NCBI GenBank assembly: GCA_016946835.1
Contig: JACVTC010000027.1
Location: 1,267,501 to 1,302,500 of the forward strand
Origin: Neocallimastix lanati (nom. inval.)
Taxonomy: Eukaryota; Neocallimastigomycota; Neocallimastigomycetes; Neocallimastigales; Neocallimastigaceae
Direction of reading: 5' to 3'
Length of the DNA stretch: 35,000 bases
The translations under genes were made by a program, and so were the position numbers. The notes under the pieces are model-generated. The model saw nothing but the letters and a program-made list of their open reading frames with translations. It was not told where the DNA came from and made no database searches. Shown piece after piece: positions 1 to 13,309 of this stretch; the stretch's first letter is position 1; each line of letters starts with the position of its first letter.

Positions 1-1541
1 GTTGACTACAATTTATTTTTATTTCATATTCATTATAATTATTTCATATTAATTATAATTATTATATTTATTATTATTATTATTATTAAAAAAATAATAA
101 TATTATGATTTATTAATATATTAATAAATAAATAAATAAATAAATATAAATCATAAATTACGTTATTCTTTTGGGTTTTAAGATTTCTTAATTCAACATT
201 TAATTCATTTTGCCTGATTCTAAATTCATCAATTTTTCCCTTTAAACGTTGATGTGATTCATTATCTACACGCTTTTTTCTTTGAATCGTTTCTATTTCT
301 TGAGATAATTGTAAAGTTTTAATTCTAGCATATTCTTTTCTTTTTTAATATAAATTTTAAATTATTTATTGAATTTAATAAAGATAAGTAAAAATTTTAT
401 AATAATAATATAATATAATTTTGTTCAACTGATGAAATCTAAAACATTATTAATAATATTAATAAATTATTACTATCATACAATTTATTATATTGTTGTA
501 AAGCATTTGAATCCAATTTAATAATTTCACTTTTTTCTTTGTTTTTAATATTTTGTTCAAATATTTTTGCTGCATTATTAACCTTATTTAATTGATCTTC
601 TAATTCTATAATAGCATCATTCTAATTTAAATTTATGATTTTTGTAAGCAAATTAAAAATTTTTTATTAAATATTTAATAAAAAAATTATTTTTAGCAAT
701 TTATCCATTATAAATTTATTATAATATATATATAATTATAATTTATTTTATTTACTTGTTTTAGATAATCTTGTTGAATTTTTTCAATATTCTTCTTAAC
801 TTGCCCAATTTTTTCATTACAGTTTGTGATTTGTTCCTTTGTACTAACCTTTTCGAGTTTCTATTTATAATATTATATAATTTAATAATATCCAAATCAT
901 TAAAAAAAAAAAAAAATAGTAAATATAATTGAATTTTTTAATTATTTTATTACAATTAATAATGATAATAATAATAATAAGACATATATATTGACTATTG
1001 TCTTACTCTTGAATTGATTTCTTTTTCTTTGTTTTTTCTTTTTTTCTCAGAATGAATAATTGAATTTGATATAATTGATAAATCTTTTTTCATTCCTCTT
1101 AAGATACCTTCTTCTTGTTTCTTTATATCATAAAAATAATATATATATATTTATTTAATAGTTATAAATATATAAAAGTATAATAAAAATATATAATTTT
1201 ATCAATCATTTAAATTGATAATTGTTATAAAATTTTTACTTTTTCTTCTGCTTTTTCACTTATTTGATCATTTTTGGAATCAATATCATCCTTTAACTCT
1301 TTAATTTGTTTATCCATTTGATATAATTTCCATAACATGTATTTGATTTTAAGGTTTTCTAATTGTTTTGTTAATTGTTTATAGTTTTCTGCTTCTTCTT
1401 TTTGTTTCTTAAATTGTTTCATTTCCGCATTGATCCCTCTTTTCTTATTGAAATTATATGTTGAATCTTCAGTAGCTTTTTCTTGTTCTTCTTTTAATCT
1501 TTCATATTCTTCTTTTAATTCAAGTGATCTAAAATATATAA

Positions 1542-1572
<31 letters not shown>

Positions 1573-2543
1573 AAGTTCAATTAAATATGATAAAAAATAA
1601 TATAATGGTATTTTTAATTAAAAGTTAAATAAATAAGTATATGAATATTAACTTACCCACTAACTTGTTCAATTAATCTAGTTAAATCTCTTGGAGATTG
1701 TGAAGCAATAGCTTCTACATCACCCTATCCATATGAAAAAATTAATTAATTAATAATATCTTTAATATTATATATATCTTTCTACTTAATTTTTTAAAAA
1801 TAATTCCATTTCTAACTTACTTGGAAAACTAAAAAATTTTTAGCTTTTACAAGAATATTTTCTTTTTCAAGTTCCTTATTATATTTTTCATATGTAGTAA
1901 CTTTTCCATTAAATCTATATTCACTTGCACCATTAATAGTAATACTATAATAAAAAAATTTTTTTTTAATAAATAATTAAAATAAATATAAACTAATATA
2001 TATAAATATATAATATCAAATTATATTATATATTATAACTAATTATTAATTTATAATAGTTCAAATAGATATTTACACTCTCATAAATTTTAAAACTCTT
2101 TCATCTGTTGTATGATATTCAGCCATAACCCAAGCTTTTTTTGGACCAGTAGAATCGGTTTCTGTTACATTATCACCGGGGCTATTTATTGAATTGTTAA
2201 TTGTACCACCACGATATATTAAGTCTTTTAAATGTGATGAACGTAATTGAGACGACTTTACACCCAATACAAAACTAATAGCATCCATTAGATTAGATTT
2301 TCCTTTTAAGAATAAAATATATATATATTAATTTAAATATAAATTTTATTTTAAAATTGAAGATAAAAATTATATTTTTAATATTTTTGATAATAGTATA
2401 AATATTATTTTTTATAAAATATATTTTTATCTACCTGCACCATTTGGACCAATGATACATGAAAAATTAAAAAATGGACCAATGACTTGATGTCCTTTAT
2501 ATGATTTGAAATTTTCTAATTCAAGTTTATATAACCGTCCCAT
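1..2543 (-). CDS. SMC1: SMC1 cohesin subunit, N-terminal part (spliced, runs off the left edge)
   Basis: SMC1 is the ATPase subunit of cohesin that pairs with SMC3 to hold sister chromatids together in the nucleus. Exons on the minus strand are 2543-2435, 2302-2077, 1944-1821, 1724-1657, 1528-1240, 1120-1007, 860-756, 621-474, 334-162 and 5-1 (first bases of the next exon). All junctions are GT...AG and the frame stays open for 452 codons. The start [17 protein letters not shown] is the classic SMC1 opening. The Walker A motif GPNGAGKSN (about residues 32-40) is split between exons 1 and 2. Exon 4 carries [20 protein letters not shown], a signature that separates SMC1 from SMC2, 3 and 4. From about residue 175 onward the protein is Lys/Glu-rich coiled coil (the first arm). 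The hinge, second arm and Walker B lie beyond the window. The start context is aaaaaATGG. Exon 9 has two possible acceptors; the one at 335 keeps the frame. Confidence 0.95.
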
Positions 2544-2651
2544 TTTTTATTTATTTATCTTTTTATTTTAAATTTTTGAAAACAGCCATTAAATTTCAAT
2601 AATCATACAAAACAATATGTATGTCTTTGGAATTAGAAAATTTGATGAATT

Positions 2652-2700
<49 letters not shown>

Positions 2701-3900
2701 TATAACTGAAAAGAATTTCAACTTCGAGTTAAAAATGTGATTTATTTATAAAAAAATATAATAATTAAATATAATATGTATATATTATAATATATAATAA
2801 AATATATTAGAAAAAATATAAATATTTATATAAATATATATAAATTTCAATTTATGAAATTTCTAATGTATAATTAATTAAATAATTATACATGTTCGCT
2901 TTAAATTTTCTTCATAAAAGTACATTTTTGTATATTTGTTCTTTAAAAAATTAATTTTAATTTTTGAATATTTCTTCGATTTTTATAAAAAAAAAATATC
3001 AAATACTGTTATATAAATTTTATTACTCTCACATTATTTAATTAACCATAAAATAAGACGTAAGGATAAGAGTATTTTTAAAATTTCTTATTATATATTT
3101 CTTTAAAAATTAACTTCAATCCTTTTATTACAAAATTAATTTACATGGAATTCAATAATTTTCTTTTAAATTTATTTTATTAAAAATAAGGTTTTCATAC
3201 AGTCTAAAATGTTTATTGAAATTGATATAAGAAGAATGAAATTTTTATTTTACCTTTTTTTTATTATAAATAAATTATTAAATTTACTAATTAATATTAA
3301 ATAATAAATTTTATATATATAAATAATTTTATATAATAAATATTTATAAATTAATTTTTTTTCTTTTATATATTTATAGTATTAAAATTAATAATATTGA
3401 ATTTTAACTTTTAGAAAAAAAAAATATAGGATTTAAAAATAAAAAATATAGTTATTTTTTATTATTTATATTAAAAGAATTTTATTATTATTTATTGATG
3501 AGTATCAATAAATATTTAAAATAATTTGATAATTATTTAATAAAATTTGAAATTTATTTTATTTTTATTTTTATTTTTTATTTTTAATCAAAAAATATTG
3601 TACAATGCTTTTTTTTTTTTTTTTTTTTTTAATTTTGAAATGATTAAAATATTATTTAATCAATTAATTAATATATTACCAATATATTTTTAAAATATAT
3701 TATGTTTTTTAAACTTAAAATCATTATATTAAAAAAATTAAAATTTAAATATAAAAATTCAAATAAATAAAAATTAATTTGTAATAATATAAAAAAATAA
3801 TTAAAATTAAATTATTTCACAAAAATAAAATTTCATAAAATTATACATTAATTTATTTTTATAGAAGAAAATTTTTATAGATAATATTATGTAATAAAAA
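2544..3900. other. Intergenic, SMC1 upstream region
   Basis: This stretch is almost pure A/T. It contains a run of about 25 A followed by a short (TA)n at about 2657-2703 and a T run of about 23 at 3607-3630. No ORF, RNA gene or conserved motif is visible. The part next to 2543 presumably holds the SMC1 promoter, but no element can be named. Confidence 0.6.
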
Positions 3901-3929
3901 AAAAAAAAAAAGACCAAGTGTTGAGAACT

Positions 3930-4725
3930 AATAAGATCAAAATATGAATCAATATTATCATGACCAAAATCAGGCATGATAATTTTAATAACGTTAATAA
4001 CATCACTATTTTGATTTTAGGTTCTTGAATGTATAAGATATCCTTCAAAAGTTCATAACAATAGTTAATATTTTTCTTTTGTTCCTTGGTTAAACTTCTA
4101 ATTTCATAAAGAATACAGAGTACCTTTTTGTTTACATGGAGTATATAAACAAGTAGAAATAACTGGTTCGTGCTTTTTACCTCTTAAAGGTTTATTACCT
4201 TTAGCTTTTTTATATAGTTGTTTAGCACTATAGGAAAGACCAATTCTTTCTGTCACTGATTAGATTTCATTAAATACGGTCACTTATTGCTTTTCTGATT
4301 TTACATCCTGTACTTTATTCATTATTCTATTTAGTAAACAAAGTACCAAGATTACCATCTCTTCTGGAAAAGTTTCATTTAATTTAATTTTTGGTCCACT
4401 AACAAGTCTGAAGCATCGCTTTTTATGAAATATCCATATATATTGAAAATAAAAATTTTATTTATGCATAATAAAGATAACCATTAAAATCAATAATATG
4501 ACATTATTATGCAAAAAAAAAAAAAAAAAAGTATTATTAATATTTTTCAATATAAAATGAATCATCGTTTCTATCATACTATTTGAAAAAATACCACATT
4601 CATTTCTAGTATCAATAATTCTATTACAAGGACAAATGAAATTAATTCTGTGTGTGTTACTGAACATCCATATAATCCAGCAGATAATATATAAATTATT
4701 ATAATACTGTATTTTCCCCATCTAA
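3930..4725 (-). pseudogene. Decayed transcription factor TFIIB gene
   Basis: On the minus strand I see pieces of TFIIB, the general RNA polymerase II initiation factor, in the correct order. At about 4665-4590 a peptide FICPCNRIIDTRNECGIFSN matches the zinc-ribbon end and B-reader of TFIIB (family form: ICPxCG...RxID..SEWRTFSN), with the CxxC broken. From about 4281 to 4110 come VTVFNEI, a stop codon, SVTERIGL, then PLRGKKHEPVISTCLYTPCK, which follows the first cyclin repeat (KGR..DAIASACLYIACRQ). At about 4108 the frame shifts by one base into YEIRSLTKEQKKNINYCYEL, matching the ..EIC..S.ISKKEIGRCFKL segment. In-frame stops lie at about 4286-4284 and 4262-4260. The second cyclin repeat is absent or unrecognisable. 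An (A)18 tract interrupts it at 4515-4531. A functional TFIIB must exist elsewhere. The family call rests on motif order, not on an alignment program. Confidence 0.65.
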
Positions 4726-4859
4726 ACTAAAACTAAATATAATTTATATATTAATTTATTAGATTTTTCATAAAACATTTATAAATAATATAAATATTTT
4801 ACTTTTAAAACATTATTATTAATTATATATATTAATATTTTTCATATTCTTTATCGATA

Positions 4860-5350
4860 CCCTATACTGCTTATCTTAACTTTTCTTGAGAAAAGAACGT
4901 TCACATTCATTAATTCTTCAGTATCTTATTAACATTGAATAAAAGATTCTTCTTATAAATAAATATTGATTATTCATTAATAATTCTTTTGAAATTTCAT
5001 TATTCCTTTTTTTTTTTTCTTATAATATATTAATAAAACAATATTATTAGTAAAAAAAAATTTTTTTTGTATATATTTTTTTTATACTTATATAAAACAC
5101 ATATTAACATACCATATCATTAACACAATCAAAAACTTGGGGCATTTGAATATTAAATAATTCAGTATCAGAATTATATACATTGAATATATATATGTTC
5201 TACATTATATTATTGTTATTTATAGTAACACTGAAATTTGGTATTGTGAATTAATACTATTATTTTTGTATATCCTCTTCTCATTAGAATTTTTAATATA
5301 AATCCATAAATAATACTATTTTAATATCATTTTCTACATGAAAGATGCAT
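4860..5350 (-). pseudogene. Possible decayed coding relic, family unknown
   Basis: Minus-strand reading gives stop-riddled but protein-like stretches with base composition richer than the flanks. One is VYNSDTELFNIQMPQVFDCV at about 5190-5130, followed by a good donor-like GTATGT. A second is KELLMNNQYLFIRRIFYS near 4990-4935, and a third is INECERSFLKK near 4920-4885. It lies just upstream of the TFIIB relic in the same orientation, so it could be part of the same dead gene or of another one. I recognise no family. Confidence 0.25.
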
Positions 5351-8300
5351 GTTAATAATACTTAGAGTAAAAAAAAAAAAAAAAAAAAGGAAAAGAGCAA
5401 AGAAAATAATAAATTCTTGAGAAGAATATTATTTTAATATATAATAATTCAAGGTAAAATCTAAAGTTTTTGCTAAAAATTTTATTTTAATTATATAAAA
5501 TCGTTTTTTTTTTTTTTTTTTTTTTTTTTTTTGATTTAATAATTATAAATTTATGTAATATAAACTCAATTTTATTGAATTATAAAAAATATTAAATATT
5601 TAATTAGAATTTAGTATTAAATTTTTATTTATTTTCAATAAATACGAATTATATATAATTAAAATTTAAATAATATAATTATAATAATAAAAATGGTTAT
5701 ATATTTATATATTTGCAAAATAAAAAAAAAATAAAAAGATTAAAGAAGGTAATAATATTATATATTTCAAAATCCAAACCATTAACAAACAAAAATATAT
5801 TATTTATTATTTATTATTTATAAATTATCTATATATTATTGTTTATTACTTATATATTATTATATATTATTTATATATTATTATGTACAATTAATATATT
5901 GTTATTTATATTATTTATATATTATTTATTATTTACTATTTATTATTTATTATTTATTACTTATTATTTATTATATGAACATAAATAGAATTTTATCATA
6001 TTATAAAATTATTTAATTCGGAAAATTTTAATTTTTAATATATTTTATTTTAAAGCTTAAATAATATTAAATACTCAATTTAATGAAAATATGTATTATT
6101 TTACATAAAAATATAAAATAATAAATAACAAAATATTACTTAATTGGATTGGAAGTTTTTAAATTAATGTTTAACATTAATATATTAGTTTGTTCTATGT
6201 TCTAATATATTATAAATCCAAATAAATAAATAAAATCCTATATATTATATATTATAAAAATACTATATATTTTATATAGTTTATTACTTCTACTTGTGAT
6301 ATAATAAGATATTTATTATATTATGAAAACTATGAAATTAAAAATACAATAAACAATAATGATCAGTAACTTCTTAGAAAAAAAAAATAACTCCATATAT
6401 TACAAATGTGAAAGATTTAAATTATCCATAATATTTATTTAAAAATTTTTGCCATTATCTAAATATTTTATATAAAAAAAAAAAATTAAATTACTGTATA
6501 TCTTCTGTTAGAAATAAAGTTTAATATATTGATGTTATTACTATTATAAAAAATAATAGCATATATAGATTTTATAAATAAATATTACTAATGTAAAAAT
6601 AACAATTATTATTACCTAACTAAAATTATATATATGTCATAAATAAAACATTTATCTAATAGAGTTATGTAATTAAATTTATTTAATTAAAATAAAATAA
6701 CAATAAAAATAAAATACTTATTTTATTGAAAATGAACATAAGAAATAATAAAAAAATTAATTAATAAATAATAAAATAAAATAATAAATTATAATAATAA
6801 ATTAAAATAAATATATTACTTTTTCAAATTAAAGTGTTGTTTATTTTCTCTAAATTTCTTTTATTAGCAGTTATATATGCACTAAATTAAATTTTTTATT
6901 TAAATATTACCATACATTTGCAAAAAAAAATATAATTTATAAAATATATTGAAATACTAGTTTTTAAATTATATATTTCATTTAATTTAGTATAAAATAT
7001 AAGTATTTTTAATTATTATTACTAATTATTAATATTTAATTCAGATTATATAAATTTTTTTTATTAATATTTTAAAAGACGATTTATATTTATAAAATTG
7101 TTATTTAACTTAATTTTTTAATTTTTATATTATAATTTTATGTATAAATATTGAATTATACAATAATAAAAATAAATATATATATATATATATATTTTTA
7201 ATATTAATTATTATTATAAATATTGATATTTAAAAGTGTATTTTAAGGATTCATTACATTATTTTTCATACATTGAAAAATCTATTATCTTTAATTTATA
7301 TATATAATTATTTTAAAAAAGGATAACTAAATATATATACATATTTTTAAATAAAAAAGGAAAAATTATATAATTTGAAATTAAAACTTTTTTCAATTAT
7401 TTTATGTAGAAATTCGAACTGTTATATTATATTTAATTTAAATGTATATTTATATTTCAAAAGATTATTTATTAAATGTTATTTTATGCCATTAATATAA
7501 TTACTTTAATTAATATATGTATTATAAAATTAAAAATTTTATAGTTAAAGATAATTTTTAATAATAAATAAATTTTTTTTTGTCTATTTTTTTTTTTTTT
7601 TTAAATCAAAAATTTTTATTATCATATAAAACATAATTTTTAATTTTCTAAAAAATTTTATTAATAATATTTTTTTAAAGCTACATTTATTATCAATTTG
7701 ATATTCTATAATTTTTTTCTTGGTTTTAAAATTTTTTTTAATTTTAATAAATAAAATTTAAATATAAAAGAGTAAATTCTTTAAAAATTATAATTTTTTT
7801 AACTTTTTTTTTAAAAAATTTTTTTCAATTTAAATGAGTTTATTTTTATTAATAAATTATAATAAATTAACTTTTTTATTATTTCAACTTTTAATACAAG
7901 AAAAAATTAAAACTTTAAATAATAATAATTACTAGAATATCCCCCTTACCTATAAATTAAAATATATTGAAAAAGGAATGTTAAAATTTATCCATTTTAT
8001 ATTAAATACATAATAAAATAAAATGGTAATATTAAGATGATTAAGAAAATAAATATTATTTATTAATAAGTCTACTCTACTTAACTTGTTATTTATTTAT
8101 TTATTTTAAAATGGTAAAAGAATATTCAAATTTATTTTATATTATTTAATAAACAAAGATTTCCTAGTATTGTAAAAATAACTCTTAAAACCAGATTTTC
8201 TCATAATTTAAAATATCAGGTATGACATTTAAATTGCTAAGCATTTTATGTTATATATAAATTTTATAATAATATTATACAAACTAGTGTTTTAAGTTTC

Positions 8301-9645
8301 ATAATCTAATTTGGTGAGGAAAAGATGATTTTAAAAATATATATTTATCTATTAACTTTTATTATAATCACTTTAGCATTTAATAAATTACTAAATTTAA
8401 AAGTTGTAATTTTTAGTTCCTATTATTAGTATAGTTATGATAACTATTAATAGTACAATTTTTAGAATTTAATTTATATTTGTTTTCTTTATACTATTCA
8501 TGCTTACTACAACAAAATCGTCCTTACAAACTCTCTATTCATTTTGAAAATTATTTAATATATTATTGTTCATTGTATTAATAAAAATATTAGAATAACT
8601 CATATTAATTATTATTAACATGATTCTTCTGAAATACAAAAAAATAATTTAATTAATTATAAATAAAAATATTAATATTAAATTATTATTATTATTAATA
8701 ATCAATAAAATTGATAATTTAAATTATGTTTCAAATAATTATCATTGATTGAATAATATAATGATATTAGAATTAAGATTGGATTAGAATTGATATGGAT
8801 TATGATAAAGAACAATAAATAGTAATACTTCATTAATATTATTTATTATTCATCATTATTAATATTTCCTTTTTTTTTTTATTGAATACTTTATATTCTT
8901 TAACAAAATTTAGTTGCAAAATATCTTCATATTTTATTAATATACATATATATACATTGATTTATTTATAAATTCTGTCTCCAATAAATTTAAATATTTC
9001 TTAATCTTAAAAACTTTTAATTATATATTAAATATAATTAAATATTATAGTTTTTTTAACCCATTTATTAAAATATATTATTTTATAATACGTAATTAAT
9101 TTAATTATTTTATTAATTATGTTATTATTTTATTCCTTAATTTATTTATTTAATAATTATTATAATTAATCAATTATCATAAAAAATATTATTATATTTT
9201 TAATGGTATAGTATAGTATCTATAAGTGTATTAAGGTTAAAATTTTCATTTTATTATTATAGAAATTACTATAGTATAAAAATATTTTCAAATTTATCTA
9301 TAAACCAAAATATTTTATATTTCGTATTATTATATAATATTAAATATTTTTGTTAATTTTTATAAAATATATTATATTCTACATAGTTTTAAAGAAAGTA
9401 TAATTTTTAAAAAATGTAAATAAAAACATTAATAAAAAATATTTTATATTTTTATATAATTTAAATTAATATGATAAAATATTATAAGTAATGATTAATT
9501 AATTGACTTGGTAATTAAAGGAACTTTAAAAAATAAAGATGTTTCTATTCAAAAGAATATAATTATAATTAATGAAATTCTTTAAAAAATTTTTTTTAAA
9601 ATTTATACTTTTCAATAAATTTTAAAAAATTAGATTATAAAAATG

Positions 9646-9677
<32 letters not shown>

Positions 9678-9815
9678 TGAATTATATATATGTAATATGA
9701 ATGAGATTGAGATAATTTATTACTTAAAAAGTTTTATTACTAGTTTTTTATTTTTTTTTAAATATATATATATATAAAAATTAATAATTTTTAATAATTA
9801 TTAATTATATATTAA

Positions 9816-9866
<51 letters not shown>

Positions 9867-9984
9867 AAATCAAAAAAAGTAAAGAAAATAATTATAATAT
9901 TATGATAAGTTTTACTTTCCTCTATAATAAAAATATTGGAATCCTTCAATATAAATAAATTAATTATAATTTTCACTCTAAAAA
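5350..9984. other. AT-rich gene desert
   Basis: About 4.6 kb without a recognisable gene. It holds homopolymer runs (T about 28 at 5504-5532; A27 at 9646-9672), a long stretch of TTATTTA/TATATTATT near-repeats at about 5795-5975, (TA)n at 7176-7195 and an (AAAT)n tract of about 14 copies at about 9813-9867, just upstream of the TLDc gene. Short stretches with a little more G/C at about 8160-8340 and 8440-8560 give no readable protein. I see nothing else. Confidence 0.6.
9813..9867. repeat. (AAAT)n microsatellite
   Basis: About 14 uninterrupted copies of the tetramer AAAT end roughly 118 bp before the ATG of the TLDc gene, so the tract lies in its promoter or 5' untranslated region. It is likely to vary in length between strains. 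Confidence 0.85.
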
Positions 9985-10799
9985 ATGGCAAATATTGATA
10001 ATTCTAATAATTTTTTTATCAAAGCACCAAAATTTTCATGGTTGAAATTTTCATACTCTCAAGAAAAATTAAATGATATTAATTTTCTTAAAAATCAAGG
10101 CGTTAAATCTACTATTAGAAATAATAAAAGTGAAACTGAAAATAATATTGAATCAAGAAGCCAAAGTTTTATAGAACTAACAAAATTATTAACAGATAAT
10201 TGTCAATATGGAATTTTAGATGAATATGCTGGAACAAAGGAAGAAAGAGAAAACGAAAAAAAAGAAAAAAAACTAAGAATACAAAAAAAACAAAAAGAAA
10301 AAAAGGAAGAAAAGGAATTTGAAGAAAAAATTAAAAATGGTAATTATAAAAAAAAAAGTATATATATTATGCTTAAAAATGTAATTATGAACATTTTTAT
10401 ATATTATTATGATTTAATAATATTTATTATTAATCCTTTTTTTTTTTTTTTTTTTTTTTTGCTATTTCAATTGATAAAATATAAAAATTTTTCTATATTA
10501 CATATATATTTCTAAAATATAACAATTTTTTATATTTATATATTTATTATTAGAATATGTTATAGTTGATAAAAATGTTCCAAATATTCCAAGAGAAGAA
10601 ATAAATAGAATGCAAATGCAAATAAGTCAAAATCAAAATCAAACAATACCATTAGAAAAAGAAGATATAAATGTAATAGATAAGAAAAATACAAATCCGT
10701 TAGAAAAAATTGAAATAAATAAAACAGATAAAAATTTTTTCAATCATGTACCATTTTCAGCCCCAATAAAATCAAATAAAAATGAAAACTTCAAAAATG

Positions 10800-10835
<36 letters not shown>

Positions 10836-12991
10836 TTGGGTTATTAATGTTTCAAAATTAATATATCTAATTTTTTATTCATAAACAATAACTGATTATA
10901 ATAACTATATTAAATTGTTAATGATATTAATAGTGTAATGATGATTAATATTATAATAAGTATCAATTCATAAAATTTTATATATAGAAATATATATAAA
11001 AAATAATTAATAATTAATATTTTTTAATATAATAATATAATAGTATTAAATAAAAATTACATGAATACAACATTGAATAATTTGGTTTATATTAATTTAA
11101 AATTCAATTTTTAATTATTATTATATATATATATACATTTTTTTTAATTAATATTATTTTTAAATTTTAATAAAGAAATAAAGAGAAGTGAAAGTTTTGA
11201 TGAAAATATTATTCATATTAATGATCCAATTCTAGAAAATATTTCAAATAATAATACAATTTGTAGACAAACAAAGAATGTTTCAATTTTAAGTAATAGT
11301 AATACATCCATTGAGATAAAAACTCCTAAGACTGAAGTAAATGACATAGAAATTTTTAAAGCATTTTTAAAGGGTGAATATGATCCTTTAAAAGATGAAA
11401 AATACATTGACAAATATGACAATGATGATGATGATAGTGATGATGAAATTTTCGAAAATAGAAATCAACTTGAAAAATTCAAAACCAATGAATCAAGTAC
11501 TTCCTTAAATGTTTTATTAGAAAATATAAATATAAAATGTAGTCATGAAAATATTCCAAGAAATGATTCCATAGAATCCTTGGAATCTGTTGAATTCGAT
11601 ACTAAACAAGATGACTCAGACGATAAAAATAAAGGTTCATGGTTAAGCAATATTTCAAAATCTTTACAATCATGGTTAAATCCAAAAGAGGAATTTGAAT
11701 TTCATTATTTCACCAAAACTGATAAGGATGGAAATATTAAAGTATTATCGGTTGAATCTATTATGGAATTATATGATTTAGATTATAGTCAAGCTCTCAA
11801 CATTCATGATTATGTTAGTTCTATGATACCAACTTTTCCCCAAAATATTACTGGATATACAAAATATATTGAAAAACTTAACAAGGAAATAAGCTTAAAA
11901 GAAAATAAAACATTAGAACTTATATGTAAAAATTATGGTTACAAACCGATAATAACAAGAGATCTTGCAATTAAACTTCAATCTCAACTTCCATACAATA
12001 TACATAATAAATTTAAATGGACAATACAATTTTCATTAAATTCAGTTAACAATGAAGAAAGTTCACCAAATAATACATCAAATTTAAGTCAATTATTGTG
12101 TGCTTCAAATAATCACGGACCATGTCTTATCATTATAGAAGATGATAATAACTATGTAAATGAAATAAATAATACAATAAAAAAAAATTTTTTTTTCTTA
12201 TATGATTACTTAATTACTGATATATTAAGACTTATAAATATTTAAATTTATTATTATTATTTTTATTATTATTATTACTTATATTATTATTATCATTATC
12301 ATTATTAATATTACTATTATTTTTATAATTATTATTATTATTATATAATAGGTATTTGGTGCATTTATAAATGAGGAATTACATAATGGAAATTACTATG
12401 GTTCAAAAGAATGGTATATAAATAATTAAATATAATTAAATTGTAATATTCTTTGAATTAATTTAAATATTAATTCATTCTATTAAAACAATTTATAAAT
12501 ATATATCATATATCTATAATTTATTGATTATAATCATGTATATAAGTTTCTTATGGAAATATCAAAATTCAAAATTAAAAGTTTTCAAGCCAGTTGATGA
12601 CTGTAATGATTTGATATATAGTAATGATGAATTTTTATCTATCGGTGGAAAGTATGTTATAAATATAATTATAAATTTTATATATATATATATATATATA
12701 TTTAATAATCTTAAATATATAAATATTAATTATTTATTTTAAAAATTTATAGTAATGATGGCCAATTTGCTTTATACCTTGATAAAGGTAATAGTCAATA
12801 TAATTATTTTCTGTTATTATTACAATAAAAATAATCTTTTAAATTTATTAATAATATATCTTCTTTTAATTTTTTTAAAAATAGATTTGAAAAATGGTCA
12901 CTCTTATCGTAACAAGACTTTTAAAAATAAAATATTATCATTATTTAACGATTTTTATATTTCAGACTTAGAATTATGGACTTTTGATTAA
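9985..12991 (+). CDS. TLDc-domain protein (OXR1-like), spliced, 629 aa
   Basis: Exons are 9985-10339, 10554-10799, 11176-12155, 12352-12413, 12547-12651, 12753-12787 and 12885-12991. The sum is 1890 nt in frame, giving 629 aa. The C-terminal part (about residues 480-628) is a TLDc domain: GPCLIIIEDD..YVFGAF, then GSKECFLWKY, LKVFKPVDDC, DEFLSIGG, GQFALYLDKDLKNGHS, and the final DLELWTFD. OXR1/NCOA7-type TLDc proteins protect against oxidative damage and, in yeast and animals, act on the V-ATPase; this family knowledge is applied here by inference. Just before the domain, ITRDLAIKLQSQLP resembles the lead-in seen in fungal OXR1 proteins. The N-terminal 470 residues are low-complexity, with a Lys/Glu-rich stretch near 83-117 and acidic Asp runs, and show no domain I recognise. 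The TLDc domain is spread over five exons, three of them shorter than 110 nt. Intron 2 opens with GTA and then a T run of about 28. Confidence 0.9.
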
Positions 12992-13255
12992 ACGATTATT
13001 ATATAAATATATATTTTATCTTTATCTAAACATTTAAATATTAATTATATATATTATTAAATATAAAATTATGAAAAAAAAAAAAAAAAAACAATATTAT
13101 TATAAAATATGTATTTTCATCATTTAATTATTATTTAATTACACATAAATATTCTAAATCTATACTTTTTGACAATTTTATTAAAAAAGTTATATTTTGT
13201 ATAATTTAAATAAAAATAAAATTTATTATATTTCTTCATAAGTATAAAAAATTTT

Positions 13256-13309
<54 letters not shown>

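Noticed and set aside
4458-4721. 87-codon minus-strand frame as an intact gene
   Set aside because: It contains the degraded zinc-ribbon end of a TFIIB-like gene, then reads into an A/T tract and a poly-phenylalanine run. The downstream cyclin part is in other frames, so it is a pseudogene piece.
2544-9984. Centromere or replication-origin role for the AT-rich desert
   Set aside because: AT-richness is genome-wide here, no large tandem array or other specific element is present, and two coding relics suggest ordinary decayed DNA.
10340-10515. C-terminal extension of the first TLDc exon (hydrophobic tail after residue 118)
   Set aside because: It is intron read-through: a GTAATT donor at 10340 and acceptor at 10553 restore the frame into exon 2. 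The same explanation covers the tails of other unspliced frames at 10800, 12156 and 14037.
11213-11422. Minus-strand frame opposite TLDc exon 3
   Set aside because: It is antisense to a coding exon whose plus-strand frame is continuous and in phase with the TLDc domain.
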